A stretch of 64,000 nt of DNA from NCBI GenBank assembly GCA_019022495.1, contig JAFEKR010000028.1:310001-374000 (forward strand). Reading direction: 5' to 3'. Within the stretch, counting starts at the first letter, position 1, and each line of letters begins with the position of its first letter. The DNA is from Epichloe hybrida. Lineage: Eukaryota; Ascomycota; Sordariomycetes; Hypocreales; Clavicipitaceae. Shown one piece after another: positions 25,001 through 37,217 of this stretch. Both the position numbers and the translations under genes were made by a program. The notes beneath the pieces were generated by a model. It searched no databases. It saw only the letters and a program-made list of their open reading frames with translations, and had not been told where the DNA came from.

Positions 25001-26661
25001 GCTACTAATCCGTACTGCGCATTTCATCTTTCACTTACTCCGTGTGTGCCTTCAAACGCTCCATGCAGCTAGAGATGGCGGCGCCATGATCTGCCTGGCT
25101 AAGCAATGGCCACGATTTTGCTGACGGCACATGGCTGGTGGGGGTGGTGTGTCCAAAAGCACGAAACTACTTTTCTCGCATGCCGCATTTCAGCGAGATC
25201 CGGGAATTCAGCACGTTGGCGTAATTGTCTAGATGCTTTGGCGTTGCTTCGCTGGCAAACAGTTCCGACGGTGGGAACGATCCATGGTCATCACACAATA
25301 GTATTACAGTACGGTAACGGTTTAACCTTGATACTGCGGGGCCGTGTCCTTGACTGAGCCTCAAGGTGGATGGATTTCTTTGTGCCCGCGCATTGGGGCG
25401 ACTTGCCGTCGATGTGCACCGCCAAGTCTGCCTTGTCAACTGCTCGCTTAATCGTGGAAATGTTCCGGTATCACCGTATCAGTGTCGAACCAACTCATCT
25501 CGTAAGTCTAGCCAATCATAAGACACAATATAGGGCCGTCAAGGCCACAAATCACGGAACGGGGTCGCGCGTGTCAACAGAGGCTTCAGAGATGGCTGTG
25601 GTCAACGCAATTACAACGTTGAATTCGACATTGTTCAGTAGGGGCAATTAAGATCAATTGAATTGTCAAATCAGTTTCGCATTATCAATTGAGAGAGAAG
25701 GCTGATTTCGTATTTTATGCGTAATAAACAATATTCGAATAACAAGGCCACAGCAACGCTGGGCAGAAGAATGACAAGTGTGATCCCGATGATGATGAAT
25801 GATCCTGAGAGCGTGCCTACTACTCCGTACAAGTGCTCCCTTTATGGATCAAATGTCCCCTTTTCCTCGCCCATCGATATCAACATAACATCCCTTGTCA
25901 CCATAAGTACTACAAGAAAAGAACACTGGCTAACTGTCTCCTGTGGTCACTATGAATCAAGTTTTTCAATTGAACAGCCGGTGTGTTTAGCAGTGTAGCA
26001 ACTAGAAGCCAGTTGATGATGGTCCTTGTCCAGTGAACGGTGTGCAGGGTAAGCGCTTGGTTAGGTAAAGCGAAGGGACATCCTCCCTTAGTCCTAAAAC
26101 GGAAGAAGTGCCTTTCCACCTAATTCCCCGCTAAATGTACTAGCTCTCTTCTAGTGGCGAATGCAGGCAGCTCACGGCAGCTCACAGCAACGTGTAATGC
26201 GGGCTGATTGTCAATATTGGCTGCGTTCAAGTCTGATCAGAGGTACCAGCACAAGAAAGAGAAGGTAAGGATTGTTCAACCGTACAACCATATTCGTCAT
26301 GCGAGAAGCGGATTGACATATTTGAAGGCGGTACATGGAGGCAATGGGTTAATTAGCTAGCTCTGGCAGTTGTTGCGTCGGCTGATATTCGGATCCTACA
26401 CGACGCAACTTCCCGGAACATCACGTGCGGGATGCAGAAAGGCCAGGTAATACTTACTATAGCTCCTGCGTCATTGGTAGGTCACAGTTCCAGAACTTAC
26501 CATAACGTGGCTTCAAGATCCCGCATCATCTACAGCTTGGTTCCTGGTGAACATTCAGGCTGCGGTGAAGACAAGACAGGAACAATGATGTGGCAGTAGA
26601 GAAATGCCAATTCATTGACTTCATCCCAAAGCAACAAAAGAACTCACGTCCGATGCCCAAG
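19090..26661. other. 7.5-kb gene-free stretch
   Basis: I looked on both strands for domains, exon chains and tRNA B-boxes and found none. Base composition looks balanced rather than RIP-like AT-rich. It holds a CCCAT array (19470-19525), five TACATGTA palindromes (19788, 20101, 20332, 22441, 23333), ACATAC microsatellite tracts (about 21083-21120), poly-C runs (about 21995-22007 and 24620-24632) and one TACTCCGTA (25821). The longest open frame (minus, about 23361-23942, 193 codons) starts at TTG and resembles nothing I recognise. It may hold the HRD1 promoter, non-coding transcripts or decayed sequence. Confidence 0.5.
19470..19525. repeat. CCCAT/CCATCTAAT pentamer array
   Basis: CCCAT units repeat about ten times with interspersed TCTAAT, upstream of the Rad5-type gene. 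Confidence 0.85.
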
Positions 26662-29318
26662 ATGCGCCTCGGTTGGTACGCCGGAGTATGTGTACAAGCA
26701 AGCCACCTGGAGCTCTTCAGGAAGCTCTATACACCTGTCAACTTGGAATAACGCTGACCCGATTCCTAGGTCTCCACGGCTCTTGCTGGCGCCGTCGTCA
26801 TATCGGCATTTCAGCAACGGGCGAACTTTTATTCAGCCATGGTTCATCTCGCACAAAGTAATTTTTGTCTACTTGTAAGGATATTACGTGGCCGTCACCC
26901 CCCTCTCTGGCATTGCACGAAATGCTAAATTATGCACGTAAAAGGTATTGGTGAACTTCACACTCTTGCTCTACAGCAGTCTTATATATGGCCTTACAAA
27001 GTTATGCTACGGAAACCTTCGGGCGGTCGAGGTGGAACAGCTCACAGAGAGGGCATGGTTCGCCATCACAGAAACATGCTTGGCAATGACCATATTCCGA
27101 GAAGAAATCGGCGCCTGGTTTCTGTTCATGTTTACAGCTCTCGTTACAGGTAGAGTATGGGGCTGGATTGGCGATGGTAGAGTCGAGTTCCTTGAACAAC
27201 AACCTCCGGCAAACCCAAGGCTTTTTCATCTGAGACTTAGTGTGTCTCTGGCGATGAGTTTCATATATGACATTTGGATTCTCAAATATACAGTCAACAC
27301 CGTCATCCAGAAAGCGAGGCCAAATATGATGGTCATGTTTTTATTCGAATTCGCGGTGTTAGCAACATGCTCGTGGCGAACCGGCGTTCGATATATCCTG
27401 TCTATTGTCGAGCAAAATATTGTCAGAGCACAGACAAAAAAGCGCTTGTCAGAACGAAAACAGGAAGTTAGAGCCCGGCGCGAAGCTATGATTCGTGACC
27501 GCGAGCGTGCTGCTGCGGAAGGTCGAGAGACGCAAAATCAGGAGCCCGTACCCAACGAAGAAGACATTGACGAAATCGACATCGAGGTACCTGGCTGGGC
27601 AGCCAAGGGAGAATGGATTCTATGGTTGGATCTAGTTACAGGTCAGTTTGAGATCCTCCATGCTGAGTGTAAAATACTTCTTCTCTCTAACGTCCCTTTC
27701 AGACATGATCAAGCTCGGCATTTACATTGCATTTTTCTTCATGCTGCTAAGGTTCTATGGATTACCAATCCACATAATGAGGGACCTGTTCATGACTTCC
27801 AGAGACTTCATCAAGCGGCTCAATGCCCTCTTACGGTATCGTCGCGCCATTCAAGAAATGAACAAATATCCTGATGCAACTCCGGAGGAGCTTTCTCAAG
27901 AAAACACCTGTATCATATGCCGAGAAGAAATGCGGCCCTGGGACCCTGTCAGCCCGCCTGGTGCCGTCGATAGAGTCCGGCCGAAGAAGCTGCCCTGCGG
28001 CCATGTGCTGCACCTTGGATGTCTGAAGAGCTGGTTGGAGCGTCAACAAGTATGCCCAACTTGTAGAAGTCCAGTCACGACGAACCGTGGTCGAGGGGAC
28101 CAGAATCGTGGAGGATACCTGCGAATTCAAGTAGCTGGCCAACGCGAGGCCGATCGCAATGATGCACCAGCGGGACGTCAAGATCAAAATGGTGGTCAGT
28201 TACCTGCAGAGCGAGGAGCTGGCCCTCGGGTGTTCAACCTGGGACCTATTCGCTTGGGATTCGGTGCGAATGCCCATCAAGCGCGTGAGCTTGCTCAACA
28301 GTTTGGTATACCTCAAGTTCCAAACCAAGTCGAGACCGCCAGGCCGACGCCGACTCAGAACCAGCCGCCGCTCGGAGATAACATGCAGCGGATTGGGAGC
28401 TTATTGCAGCAGACTGAACAGATCGTGCAAAGTGAACTTCAAAACCTCCAAGCAGCCCAACAGGAGCTTCAAGTAGCACACCTCCTGATGGCCGAAATGC
28501 AACAACTTCGCCAACGACGACAACAGCAAGATCCATTGACGCGAGGTCAGCCCACGATGAATGGGCCATTGTTGCAAACTCAAAACCCCCAATTGGCGGC
28601 TCAAGTGCTTCCCCAATTCCCTCCGAGCAACTCGTTCGCCAGTATTCCGCCTCGAATAGGGAGCCCATTCATGGCTCGCCTTGGAGCACCACTGAATGGA
28701 CCGGCTATTCCTTCTGGCAGCCCTGATCTGCCAGACGGTGTCGTTCTGCCCTCTGGGTGGTCTATGATACCTCTTCAGAGGATGGACGGAGTGACCAATC
28801 AGCCACAACCGCTATTTCAGAATGCCGAGTTACCACTGACAGGCGAAGCCATCAGGGCAAGCCATGCAGTCATTGGTTCTATGACACCGCCTGTTCACGA
28901 AATTGCAGATAGTAATGCTGGAACGGCTGCCAGTCACGGACAAGGACAAGCTGCATCGGAGCCCAATTTCCGAGACGACACTGGTGCCAGATCCAGCACG
29001 CTGAGGCCAACACCTGTAGTTGCACCAAGCCCTCTTGCACCAAACTGGGGTGGACCTGCTCAACTATTCAACAACCAGAATCGCTCTGAGGCTCTGGAAA
29101 ATCCTTCATCAAGCACCGCCGCGGACATGGAAGTCGCCGGCGGCCAGAGCACTGAATCACGAGGCCGAGAAACGAGAGGAGCTTCTGCAAATGGGGCGGC
29201 TGATAGCGATCCACCTCCATATGAGACAGGAAGCGGTCAGCCCGAAGGCTCCGAAGCAACGTCAGGCAAGGGAAAGGCAAAGGCTGCTACTGTTGAAGAA
29301 GCAAATGACGACGACTAA
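26662..29318 (+). CDS. HRD1: ER-membrane RING-H2 ubiquitin ligase HRD1
   Basis: Four exons (26662-26685, 26770-26874, 26945-27641, 27703-29318) give 813 aa. The first exon encodes only MRLGWYAG. The N-terminal 320 residues contain the multi-spanning region (for example [18 protein letters not shown] and [11 protein letters not shown]) and conserved [20 protein letters not shown] charged cytosolic loop ([17 protein letters not shown]) interrupts it. The RING-H2 finger (about 344-395) reads CIICREEM, then [14 protein letters not shown] and CPTC. The long C-terminal tail is Gln/Pro rich with a coiled QLRQRRQQQ segment. HRD1 retrotranslocates and ubiquitinates misfolded ER proteins in ERAD with HRD3 and DER1. 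Exon 1 and exon 2 are easy to miss because they are short, but they restore the conserved start. Confidence 0.93.
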
Positions 29319-30047
29319 GTCTGACGGAATGGAGTGGCCTGGGTTCTGCCCCAAATAAAAATCAAAGAGCCAATGACACATGCATTCTATACGGTGTATC
29401 ATAAAACTGTGCATGCTTTGTTAATGCAACTGTCATATAAAGCCGAAGCCCGCACGCAAATATACGCCCTTAACAACGCGATGCCTATTGACTTCATCTG
29501 TATCATGCAACGAAGTAGGTATAGGCGCACTGTCAGAGAGTAGGTCTACGTAGACATGAGGTGTTTTTTTTTTAGATACTTTTAGGTGGTGCTGGTTCTC
29601 ATACAAGGCATATAGAGTGCTTTATAAGATACAGAGCTCATTCTCGTGCGTCCGCAGGATTCATGCTTCTCGTGACCTCCCATATCTGCAATGGCAAGAT
29701 GAGTGGATACAGCTGACTACCAAGCTATCAAACCTGTGGCGGAGCTAGGAAACTGTATGTATTTCAAACAATGAAGCGGTCACGTAGGGAGCATTTGCAT
29801 GCGACCAAAATGACTAGGCGCGCATTTCACTTCCCAGTACGAGATCGCTTCTGATTGTAGTCCCGCCAACTGCACAATCACGTATGAACAAGGCATTGAG
29901 GCAGGATTAATAATACATGAAGATTTATTCATATGGAAAACGCGCGGTAGAAATATGATAGTAGATAACATGCGGTTGAAATGCGGTTGAAATGCGAATG
30001 AATTGACGATCAAGCATGGTTGTTTGTACGTGGGGGTCGGTCAAAAT
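29319..30047. other. Convergent intergenic region of HRD1 and glycogenin
   Basis: Only 3' flanking sequence is seen, including a duplicated TGCGGTTGAAA near 29971-29991 and a poly-T run near 29564. No gene is recognised. Confidence 0.6.
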
Positions 30048-32911
30048 CTAAGCAGCGGCCGTTGATCCTTCATGTTCAGCAGCACGGGTGCCCTCATCTT
30101 GGCCGTGAGTTTCTGACGGAGAATCCTCCTTAGCATCGACCAAGCCTTCCACGAGGTTTGCTGCCCGGGTCTTGCCTGGTACCGGCTGAGGACTCAAGAC
30201 ACTAGACGGACAGGCTTGTGCCACGTAGGTTGGAGATTGCAGAGACGCAGATCCGAAGGGCAGCGGTCTGGACGGGATGTCATGACGGAGTCGTCTGCCT
30301 GTCGCACCATCACTGCCACTAAGCCTTCTCAACAGTGCCTCGGATTGCTGCTGAGCCAACTTCTGGAGCTGAACAGCTGGATCCTTGTTGGGGAGTAGCA
30401 CGTCAGTTAAATTGCAAGGGCAGTCTGTTGGTCTCCAGCGCCTCCCATGCACACATACCCAGTCTGGCTGTGACGGAACGCCTTCGGCCGCAGGAAGAGG
30501 ATGTGCTCTATCCCCTGCACTGAAATGATGGTTGTCTTCACCCCAGAAAGAAGGTCGTTTCATTGGGGCTGGAGTAACTGGCAAGCTCGGTCGTTCTACT
30601 TCTGTTGGAAATTCCGTCACTTTTAATGCTCTTGGCATCTGGAGCGTCCCGGCTGCTGCTGAGGGACTAGTGGCAGACCCAGAAGACGTGAAACTACCTC
30701 GACTCTTTGAGCGACGACGTTTTTGCAAGCCCTCTACATATCGGCCAATTTCAGGAACCTCGTCCCAGCATTGGCCCTTGAAAAAGAGTTCCACGGGTCT
30801 CCAGTAGTGGCCAGGGCAGTCTCTGATTTTTCCTCCTGAGGCGTTCCCGTCGTCACACTGATACTGGGGATCCCGGAATCTGGAGAAGCACCAGTGAGCG
30901 ACAGATCTTGAGCAAGAGCTTCCTGATTTTCTCTTGATTCAGCAGCTCGCGAGACTTGAAATCGCTCTTTCCTCAATGGGTCAATGAATGATCGAGAGGG
31001 AGTTGGTTGCTTCGCTTCCCAAGGGAATATTTGTCGAGGCTTGTCAGCTGATGACGGAGGCTGTTCCGGGATCTCATACCACATATTCCTAGGCGGGCTG
31101 GGGTAGCGCACCGGAGGTACAAATGGGGTAGTATCACGCGACATCTCATAATGGGTGGAGGAAAAGTTGACGGTTTTGAATCAATTGGGGGTGGCTGTCT
31201 ACATGGCATGAGCGGTTCAGCACTTGGTTCTCCATATTGATGGGTCGAGTCGTGAGAAAGAACAATAGGGATAGATGGGAGAGAACATATTAGTACCTTT
31301 GAGCATCCCAGGTGTTTATTGGTGTAGGAGAATGCTGTGTTGTCTGTGTTATCTGTGTTGTCTGTTGTGTCTGTTGTGTCTGTTGTGTCGGATGATGCTC
31401 CGCGGTTTCAACACGCCCAGAATCCTCGGCATCTGTTGCCATTCGAGAAGCTGTGATGGAGCCCGGCCGGGGAGAATGCTCTGAGCAGATATTTCTCGCA
31501 AAGTCAAAAACAATTTTCCTCGGAACTGGATTGAACAAAGACTTACCTGCTTGTTCTTGAACAATACTGGGGCTCGTGTTGGTTTTCTTCGTGTGGTCAT
31601 CGACTGTATGAACCGCCGGAGTGCTTGCCATTGGACCATCCGTAGCATCATTGTACACCGTATTGTGCTGCTGCTGATCTCGTTGCATTGAATCAGGAGC
31701 AGAAGTCTAGCAAAAGAATTAGGATATGGAACTTCGATATTATTGCGTGAAAAAAACTTTCTCATGGGGAGGGGGGGGGGAATACCTGTGCTCTGTAGTG
31801 ACGATCATGTACTGCCCACCAGCGGCCTATCATCTCATCCACTGGGTCATTACGATGTGCCGAATGGCGGCCAGAAAACCAAGGCTTGTTGGCGCCGATG
31901 AAGTGAACCATGCTGATGCTAGACTGGAAATGCAAATACGCAGGTATATACTGGTAGTGAGCTGAAGGCGTAACATTATATGTAAACGACAAACGGTTCG
32001 TGCTGTGCTCGAAATACGTATTTATTAAGCCTTGATCAGCACCGTCAAACGAGATGCCTCTCTCTGCCATGGCTAGCATGGCATAGTAGTCCCCTAAGCT
32101 TGGCGTGAGAACCATGACACCAGTATTGGAAATGTCTGGCCACCCGACGTCTGGTGCAGCTGAGAAGGCATGGGGTAAATCGAAAAGTTCATCGGGGGCC
32201 CGATAAGCAACCACGTCTGCGTCAATGTATACAATTTTGGAGAATTGGGTTTGTTTCCACAGGTTGATCTTTGTGAAAGCTGAGTGTAGATCCGATCGAT
32301 TCATTAAATACAGGTTTGTCGGGTGCTCGTTGCGAATTCGCGATACGGGAAGGATGTAGTCATAGACAGCCTGTGAAGTGTTGCCACGAGAAGAATTGTT
32401 AGTCCGAGAACATGCAACTTCCAGCTGAAGTGTACATCGTCATGAATATAAATATCTGGCAGATACAAGATGGAGCAGGTCTCGCTACAGGCGCACGTGC
32501 GGGGTCATTCATCAACGAACAACGGGAGCTCGCTAACCTCGAGTTGACTTATGGCGTTCGCGGAAACAGAGTCGAGTGTGACCAGGACGGCGAGCTTCTT
32601 ATCGGTTCCTGCGTCACGTAATGAATGAGCGAGAACCAGCGCACCGGGAAGGTATAAGTCGTTCAACAACATCTGTTCAAGCTTTCAGTCAGTTAAGGTG
32701 AACATGCTAATTGCTTCACGACTTGCTTCACGGGTGGTCAGTCGAAAAAAATAGGATCGATCTTCTCATCGCGAGTCAGAATTGGATACAAGTAAGGCTG
32801 GGCTAGAGTGTCATGACCGGTCGGAATCCGTCCCCAATGTCATTGGGTCAAGCATAAAAACCTCACCGTCGCATAGGTCTGCTCACGGGCAGCCGACGTT
32901 GGTGCCGACAT
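30048..32911 (-). CDS. Glycogenin (GT8), with two apparent frameshifts
   Basis: Exons 32867-32911, 32538-32672, 31786-32370 and 31547-31706 encode an intact GT8 domain. It includes the start MSAPTSAAREQTYAT, LVLAHSLRD, the manganese-binding DxD in KIVYIDADVV, DQGLINTYF and HFIGANKPW. Glycogenin self-glucosylates a tyrosine to prime glycogen. The reading frame then stays open through a Thr/Gln repeat to about 31290, and a further intron to about 31209 fits in phase. Near 31153-31161 the frame of the upstream exon and the frame carrying the conserved tail (HYEMSRDTTPFVPP) differ by one base. Near 30764-30770 a second shift separates DPWNSFSRANA from WDEVPEIGRYVEGL. Each fits loss of one base. 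A last in-frame intron (30384-30458) is likely. This is either a broken tail or a sequence error. Confidence 0.8.
31331..31386. repeat. TGTGTTGTC-type microsatellite in glycogenin
   Basis: Units of TGTGTTGTC and TGTTGTGTC repeat on the + strand and encode a Thr/Gln-rich run in the glycogenin linker. The unit length is a multiple of three. Confidence 0.8.
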
Positions 32912-33637
32912 TATGAAGGAGTCGTCAATCCTCGAAGCCGGCGACCCCGAGTGATTTCGTTGGAATGGGTTATTGGAGGTCCATATGATTGGAACGGGGA
33001 TTTGAAGTGGGATGGCGAGCGTTCAGTGCGCAAATAAAGTTGAAAGTTTCTGTTGTTGAAGGTTTCTGTTGAAGCTCACAAGTTACACAGTAGCCAGCTA
33101 AAGTGGAGAGCTGTCTGGTCTGGGTTAGGTACATAGGAATCTTGTTTTGTTTCTAGGATTGTTTTTCGTCTCAACCCCTACGGAACAGCTTGAGTGGAGT
33201 CATGTCGATAACGACCGTGACGTATTGGACAGGGGTCCTGATGTCCCATCAGGTTGCCTCGCCATCCACATTATTCCACAACCCCGTCGCCCGTGAACAA
33301 GCCGCCGTCCTGCTCAACGAGTGGCATCCGTGGCGGGGTCGACAAGGCTTGAGCTCAACTTCTCGCCATTACCAACTCTGGTCGCTTTCTCACTGCAGTC
33401 CCTAATACCTATTGATGAGTCGCCCTCACAGGCCGTAGATGATATATCGAAGCTAGTTCTAAGCCTGAAACTGATGCGGGTCAAAGCTGGATTATCTTTC
33501 ATTAAAGTGTGCTATGAGCGTAAAGTTACAACAAGCATCAAAGGTTGGTTTTCCTCATCTCATGAAGGAGCCAAAATCCCAAACGTTTCAGAATTTGCTT
33601 TCTTTTCGATTTCGCCAGCGATGAACCCAAGGCAACT
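32912..33637. other. Intergenic upstream of glycogenin
   Basis: The stretch holds the glycogenin promoter and the 3' flank of the CDF gene. No coding frame or repeat of note is seen. Confidence 0.6.
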
Positions 33638-35071
33638 TTACAAATCTTTCTTGTACGCATGTTCTGGTTTATGTGTTGTCTCGTAGTCAATGTGAACATA
33701 CGCTCGTTCAATGTCGGGCAAGCTTTCTAGCTTGAACTGAAGCTCTTCGGCGATATCATGAGTTTCCACCAAAGTGCCAGATGGATCCATGACAATGTCT
33801 ACCTCGGCGATGAGCCTCGGGCCAGAGTGATATACTCGTACCGTGTCGATTCCCTGCACAGCAGGGGAGTGTGTTAAGCACACGTATGTAATGAGTTGTT
33901 GCATGTCAACTGAGGCCACAACTCCGACCAGTAGGAGAAATTCATTGAATGCGGTACGAAGCCAGACGACCGAGATGAGAAGAGACAGGATGATAGCACC
34001 CATCGGGTCAATCCACCATTCAAGTTTGGCGCCTCCAACTGAGGTCAGTATTCCGAGTCCGTTGATCAAAAGATCGTTTCGGTGATCCTGCCACAGAATG
34101 TTGACCTGGCTATACTTGTCCTTGATGGACCAACAATACAGGAAGAGACAGAATTTGGTAGAGAATGCGGCGCACACAGAGATGACGGAGGGTAAGTGGA
34201 ATGCTTTAGCAGTGTCACTTTTAGCGAGCTCTTGGGCCGCAAATGCAATGATAATGAGAGAAACGGATGTCATCAAGAAGCAAAATATGATGTTGCCCAC
34301 CGTCTCGAGTCTGGCTTTGCCCGCTGGAAACCGACGAGGATCAACTCGTTTGATGGCTCGGTTCGAGAATATTAGGGTCAATGTACTGAGAGGGTCAAAT
34401 ATAGCATCAGCCATGGTCGTGAACAAGGAGAGAGAGCCCGAAGAAATAGCTGCGTAAAGTTGCAGTGCTGTAAGAACTATGTTTGCGGCGAGAGATCCGT
34501 AAATCGCAATTCGGAACTTGAGCTGGTCATCGCCCTGCTCTTGGCGGGCTTCAGCACGGTGCTCCTCCACCGACTTCAGCATGCGTTCGATAGCGGCATT
34601 TTGGTTTTCATAGAAGCCTCGGACTTTGCGAGCATCCCGTTTGGGTCCTGTTTTCTCTGCGCTTGTGCCAGAGACATTCAAGCATGAGGAGCTGGCCCGG
34701 GCCTCATCCCTCTTACGAGATGAGTTGGCCTTGATCTGGTCCAGGTCGGATTCTGTCTTGTATGAAAATGACAGTCCATACGGGTCACTTTCGGAATTGA
34801 CGGGAGGCAGCCTGGAGTTGGGGCCTGCGGCTATCTGGCTTTCCACATCCGAGGCGTGAGAATGGTGACGTTCCACGGCGTCATGGTCCTGGCCAGTAGA
34901 TGAGATGCACTCCAATGCGGTACTGGCGGCGTGGTGCTGGTTGTGATGACTATGGTGGTGATGATTCTGACGCGCAGGTGAGCGTGAAGTGCTTCGACCA
35001 GGTGACGAGAGCTGTTGAAGGTGATAGATGGATGGATGGTGAGTGATGGTGTTGGTCGCATCGGGAGTCAT
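33638..35071 (-). CDS. Cation diffusion facilitator, manganese-type
   Basis: A single exon encodes 477 aa from the ATG at 35071. The N-terminal 185 residues are hydrophilic, with a His-rich run at 37-47 (HHHHSHHNQHH). Six membrane segments follow from about 186. Metal-site motifs are ADAIFDPL in TM2 (DxxxD) and WQDHRNDLLIN in TM5 (DxxxD). The DxxxD pair, rather than the HxxxD of zinc carriers, is the signature of the Mn-CDF group, which exports manganese or iron from the cytosol into an organelle or out of the cell. The C-terminal domain shows GPRLIAEVDIVMDP and ERAYVHIDYE, the usual cytosolic dimer domain. Substrate is inferred from the motifs only. Confidence 0.9.
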   Translation of the reverse strand: MTPDATNTITHHPSIYHLQQLSSPGRSTSRSPARQNHHHHSHHNQHHAASTALECISSTGQDHDAVERHHSHASDVESQIAAGPNSRLPPVNSESDPYGLSFSYKTESDLDQIKANSSRKRDEARASSSCLNVSGTSAEKTGPKRDARKVRGFYENQNAAIERMLKSVEEHRAEARQEQGDDQLKFRIAIYGSLAANIVLTALQLYAAISSGSLSLFTTMADAIFDPLSTLTLIFSNRAIKRVDPRRFPAGKARLETVGNIIFCFLMTSVSLIIIAFAAQELAKSDTAKAFHLPSVISVCAAFSTKFCLFLYCWSIKDKYSQVNILWQDHRNDLLINGLGILTSVGGAKLEWWIDPMGAIILSLLISVVWLRTAFNEFLLLVGVVASVDMQQLITYVCLTHSPAVQGIDTVRVYHSGPRLIAEVDIVMDPSGTLVETHDIAEELQFKLESLPDIERAYVHIDYETTHKPEHAYKKDL

Positions 35072-36220
35072 GGTTGCTATTGTTGGAGGTGTTCAGGTTC
35101 AGATGTACAAGATGATGAAGAACAACCAGAGGAAGTGGCAAGCCGGAAGCGCGCTGAAGGCGACAACGAAGAGGAAGATCGGTGGGCGAGTGATCACCGC
35201 CGCGCCAGCTCGAAAAGTGGCGAGAGCATAGAAAGGAGGGGAGCCGCGGACTGGACTGGGCTCACTTTGTTGGAATTTCGGTGGAAGAATGGGAAAGCGT
35301 TGGTTATTGTACAATGTAGGGAGGGGTTGAGAAGCCAGCGAATTGCGTGACAATGTTGAAGGCTGATGCTTTAACTGGGAAAAGACAAATAAGCGTTGTG
35401 CTACCCACCCTCGGTGACTAGCAATTATTACTCCGTAGGCTCCCGTAGGCCATACGAATTAGAAAACGTTTAATTATCAAGTCATCCGGGGGACTGGATC
35501 AAGCCCTCATGGATCAGCGGTCACGCGTGTCAGAAAAAAAAAAGCGCGAACTGACAATTTGACAGAAACCCGTGCGATCTAGGTTATTGTGGCCCATGTG
35601 ATGTGCCAAACTCAACTCAAGGCGCCTGCGTCCATTACTTGATTAGGTACCCTCCCTGCCGTGGAAGAACTGAGCCATTCATTCATTATTTCATTGTCAC
35701 CTGAACCCGTGACCTTGATCGACATCACACCCAGATAGTAGTACTAGGTACTCCGTACTCAATCCGTAACAGAGACACGTTGGCAGGGTGGGGAATCAAA
35801 AGGTACGAAACTAATTCTCACAAAATTCGAACTTTACATGTACAACCACACCGACTGTGTGAACCGTGCGTGCATAGTCGGGACTCTTTGCTGTTGCTAC
35901 ATTCCGCCCCAGGCAAGCCCCGAGAGAGTTGACAGAGCTGATCGGTTTGCGCCAGGCCACCACGATACTGGAATGGAATTGACATAGACTAACAATTCGT
36001 GTACCCTGAAACGAGAAGAACTTTTTTTTTAAAACCCAGGAAAATGGGAATGAGTACGTCACTTCACCATCTCTTGCGATACCTCACAAAAGGACTGGAC
36101 GCAGCATGATATCCAATAGACTCCGTGGTAGCGAAGTATGTGAGCTACCAGGAACTAACATATCTAACCCTCATAATAAGCCACGGCGATGACTGCACCG
36201 TTCGCATGAAATTTGCCCCT
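35072..36220. other. Intergenic between the hydrolase and the CDF gene
   Basis: It contains two exact TACTCCGTA motifs (35429-35437 and 35749-35757) and one TACATGTA (35835). I see no gene. Confidence 0.6.
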
Positions 36221-37217
36221 CTAAAGTTTTGCCTCAGGAGTCTCGGCAGTTTCCTTGCTATTCCTTTCTGAGCGCTCCAAAATCCAATTGATAACATCTT
36301 TGGTAAACTCATCTTTGGAATGATCGGTATGGAGTTGATGATAGGCACCATCGTACGATTTTATAGTCTTGTCATCCACGTTGTGCTGGTTTTGGACAAA
36401 GTTCACTGCTGCATCGTAGCTGCAAGCCTTGTCTTCTGTTCCGTGAGTCAACAAGATGCTCTGGACTTGTTTGCCAAGCGTAATTTGGCCAGAAGATAGA
36501 ATTGCAGTCCGGTCCAAGAGCGATGCTAAGCCCTCAAGCGTCCCTGTGTTATGGCAGAGAGTATCATCTCGCACTGACTGAACCACGGCCTCGTCCCGGC
36601 TGAGATACTCGGGCGGCACGATGTGCTTAAGCTGATGCTTGGGCAGAAGCCGGCCAATCAAACGACCAGCAAATATCTTCACGATACTGGGCTCCTCACC
36701 TGCCGCGAAACCAACAAAGGGGCATTCGAGAATCCATCCCCGAACTTGACGGACGAGGTCGGTGTATTGTGGGTTTCCAGCCAAGGTCAAGATCTCGCCG
36801 CCACCCATTGAATGGCCCATCACAAAAACAGGCACCGTGATGGTATGGCTTTGAGATGGAAGCTTGTCCTTGAGGAAGGCGGCAACATCGGCTACGACCT
36901 GTGAAGTCGGGCCTGTGAGGCCCTTTTGTGAAGGCTTGGTGACGCTTTGACCCCAGCCTCGCTGATCCCAGCCAAAAACCTGAATTCCCCTCTCCGCAAG
37001 CTTTGGGAAAAAGTCGTTGTAGCGATTTATGTGCTCGCTGAAGCCGTGAACAAAGACGAGCTTTGCGATGATAGGCCCATTCGGCTGGTGATCGGATTCG
37101 TCAGTAACTCTGAAAGGAGCAGCCTTGATTTTAGGTTTGGATACTGCATACCGTCCAGGTTTTGGAGTAGAGCGTGGCATCGTCGTGCACGAACTGGCCT
37201 TCCGATACAGTGAACAT
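36221..37217 (-). CDS. Monoacylglycerol lipase-like alpha/beta hydrolase (YJU3 type)
   Basis: Two exons (37152-37217, 36221-37084) give 309 aa. The first exon begins MFTVSEGQF and ends TLYSKTWT; the second resumes at PNGPIIAKLVFVHGFSEH. This junction uses the CCAG acceptor at 37085-37088 and restores the family's YxKTW-x-P-x-G pattern, whereas the continuous upstream frame does not resemble the family. The nucleophile elbow is GHSMGG, the acid lies in HGTEDKAC and the histidine in GAYHQLH. The length agrees with yeast Yju3 (313 aa), which releases glycerol and fatty acid from monoacylglycerols on lipid droplets. Relatives act on other esters, so the substrate is inferred. Confidence 0.88.

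Noticed and set aside
26226..26240. tRNA B-box-like GTTCAAGTC
   Set aside because: The flanking bases do not form a T-arm stem and no A-box or acceptor stem is visible.
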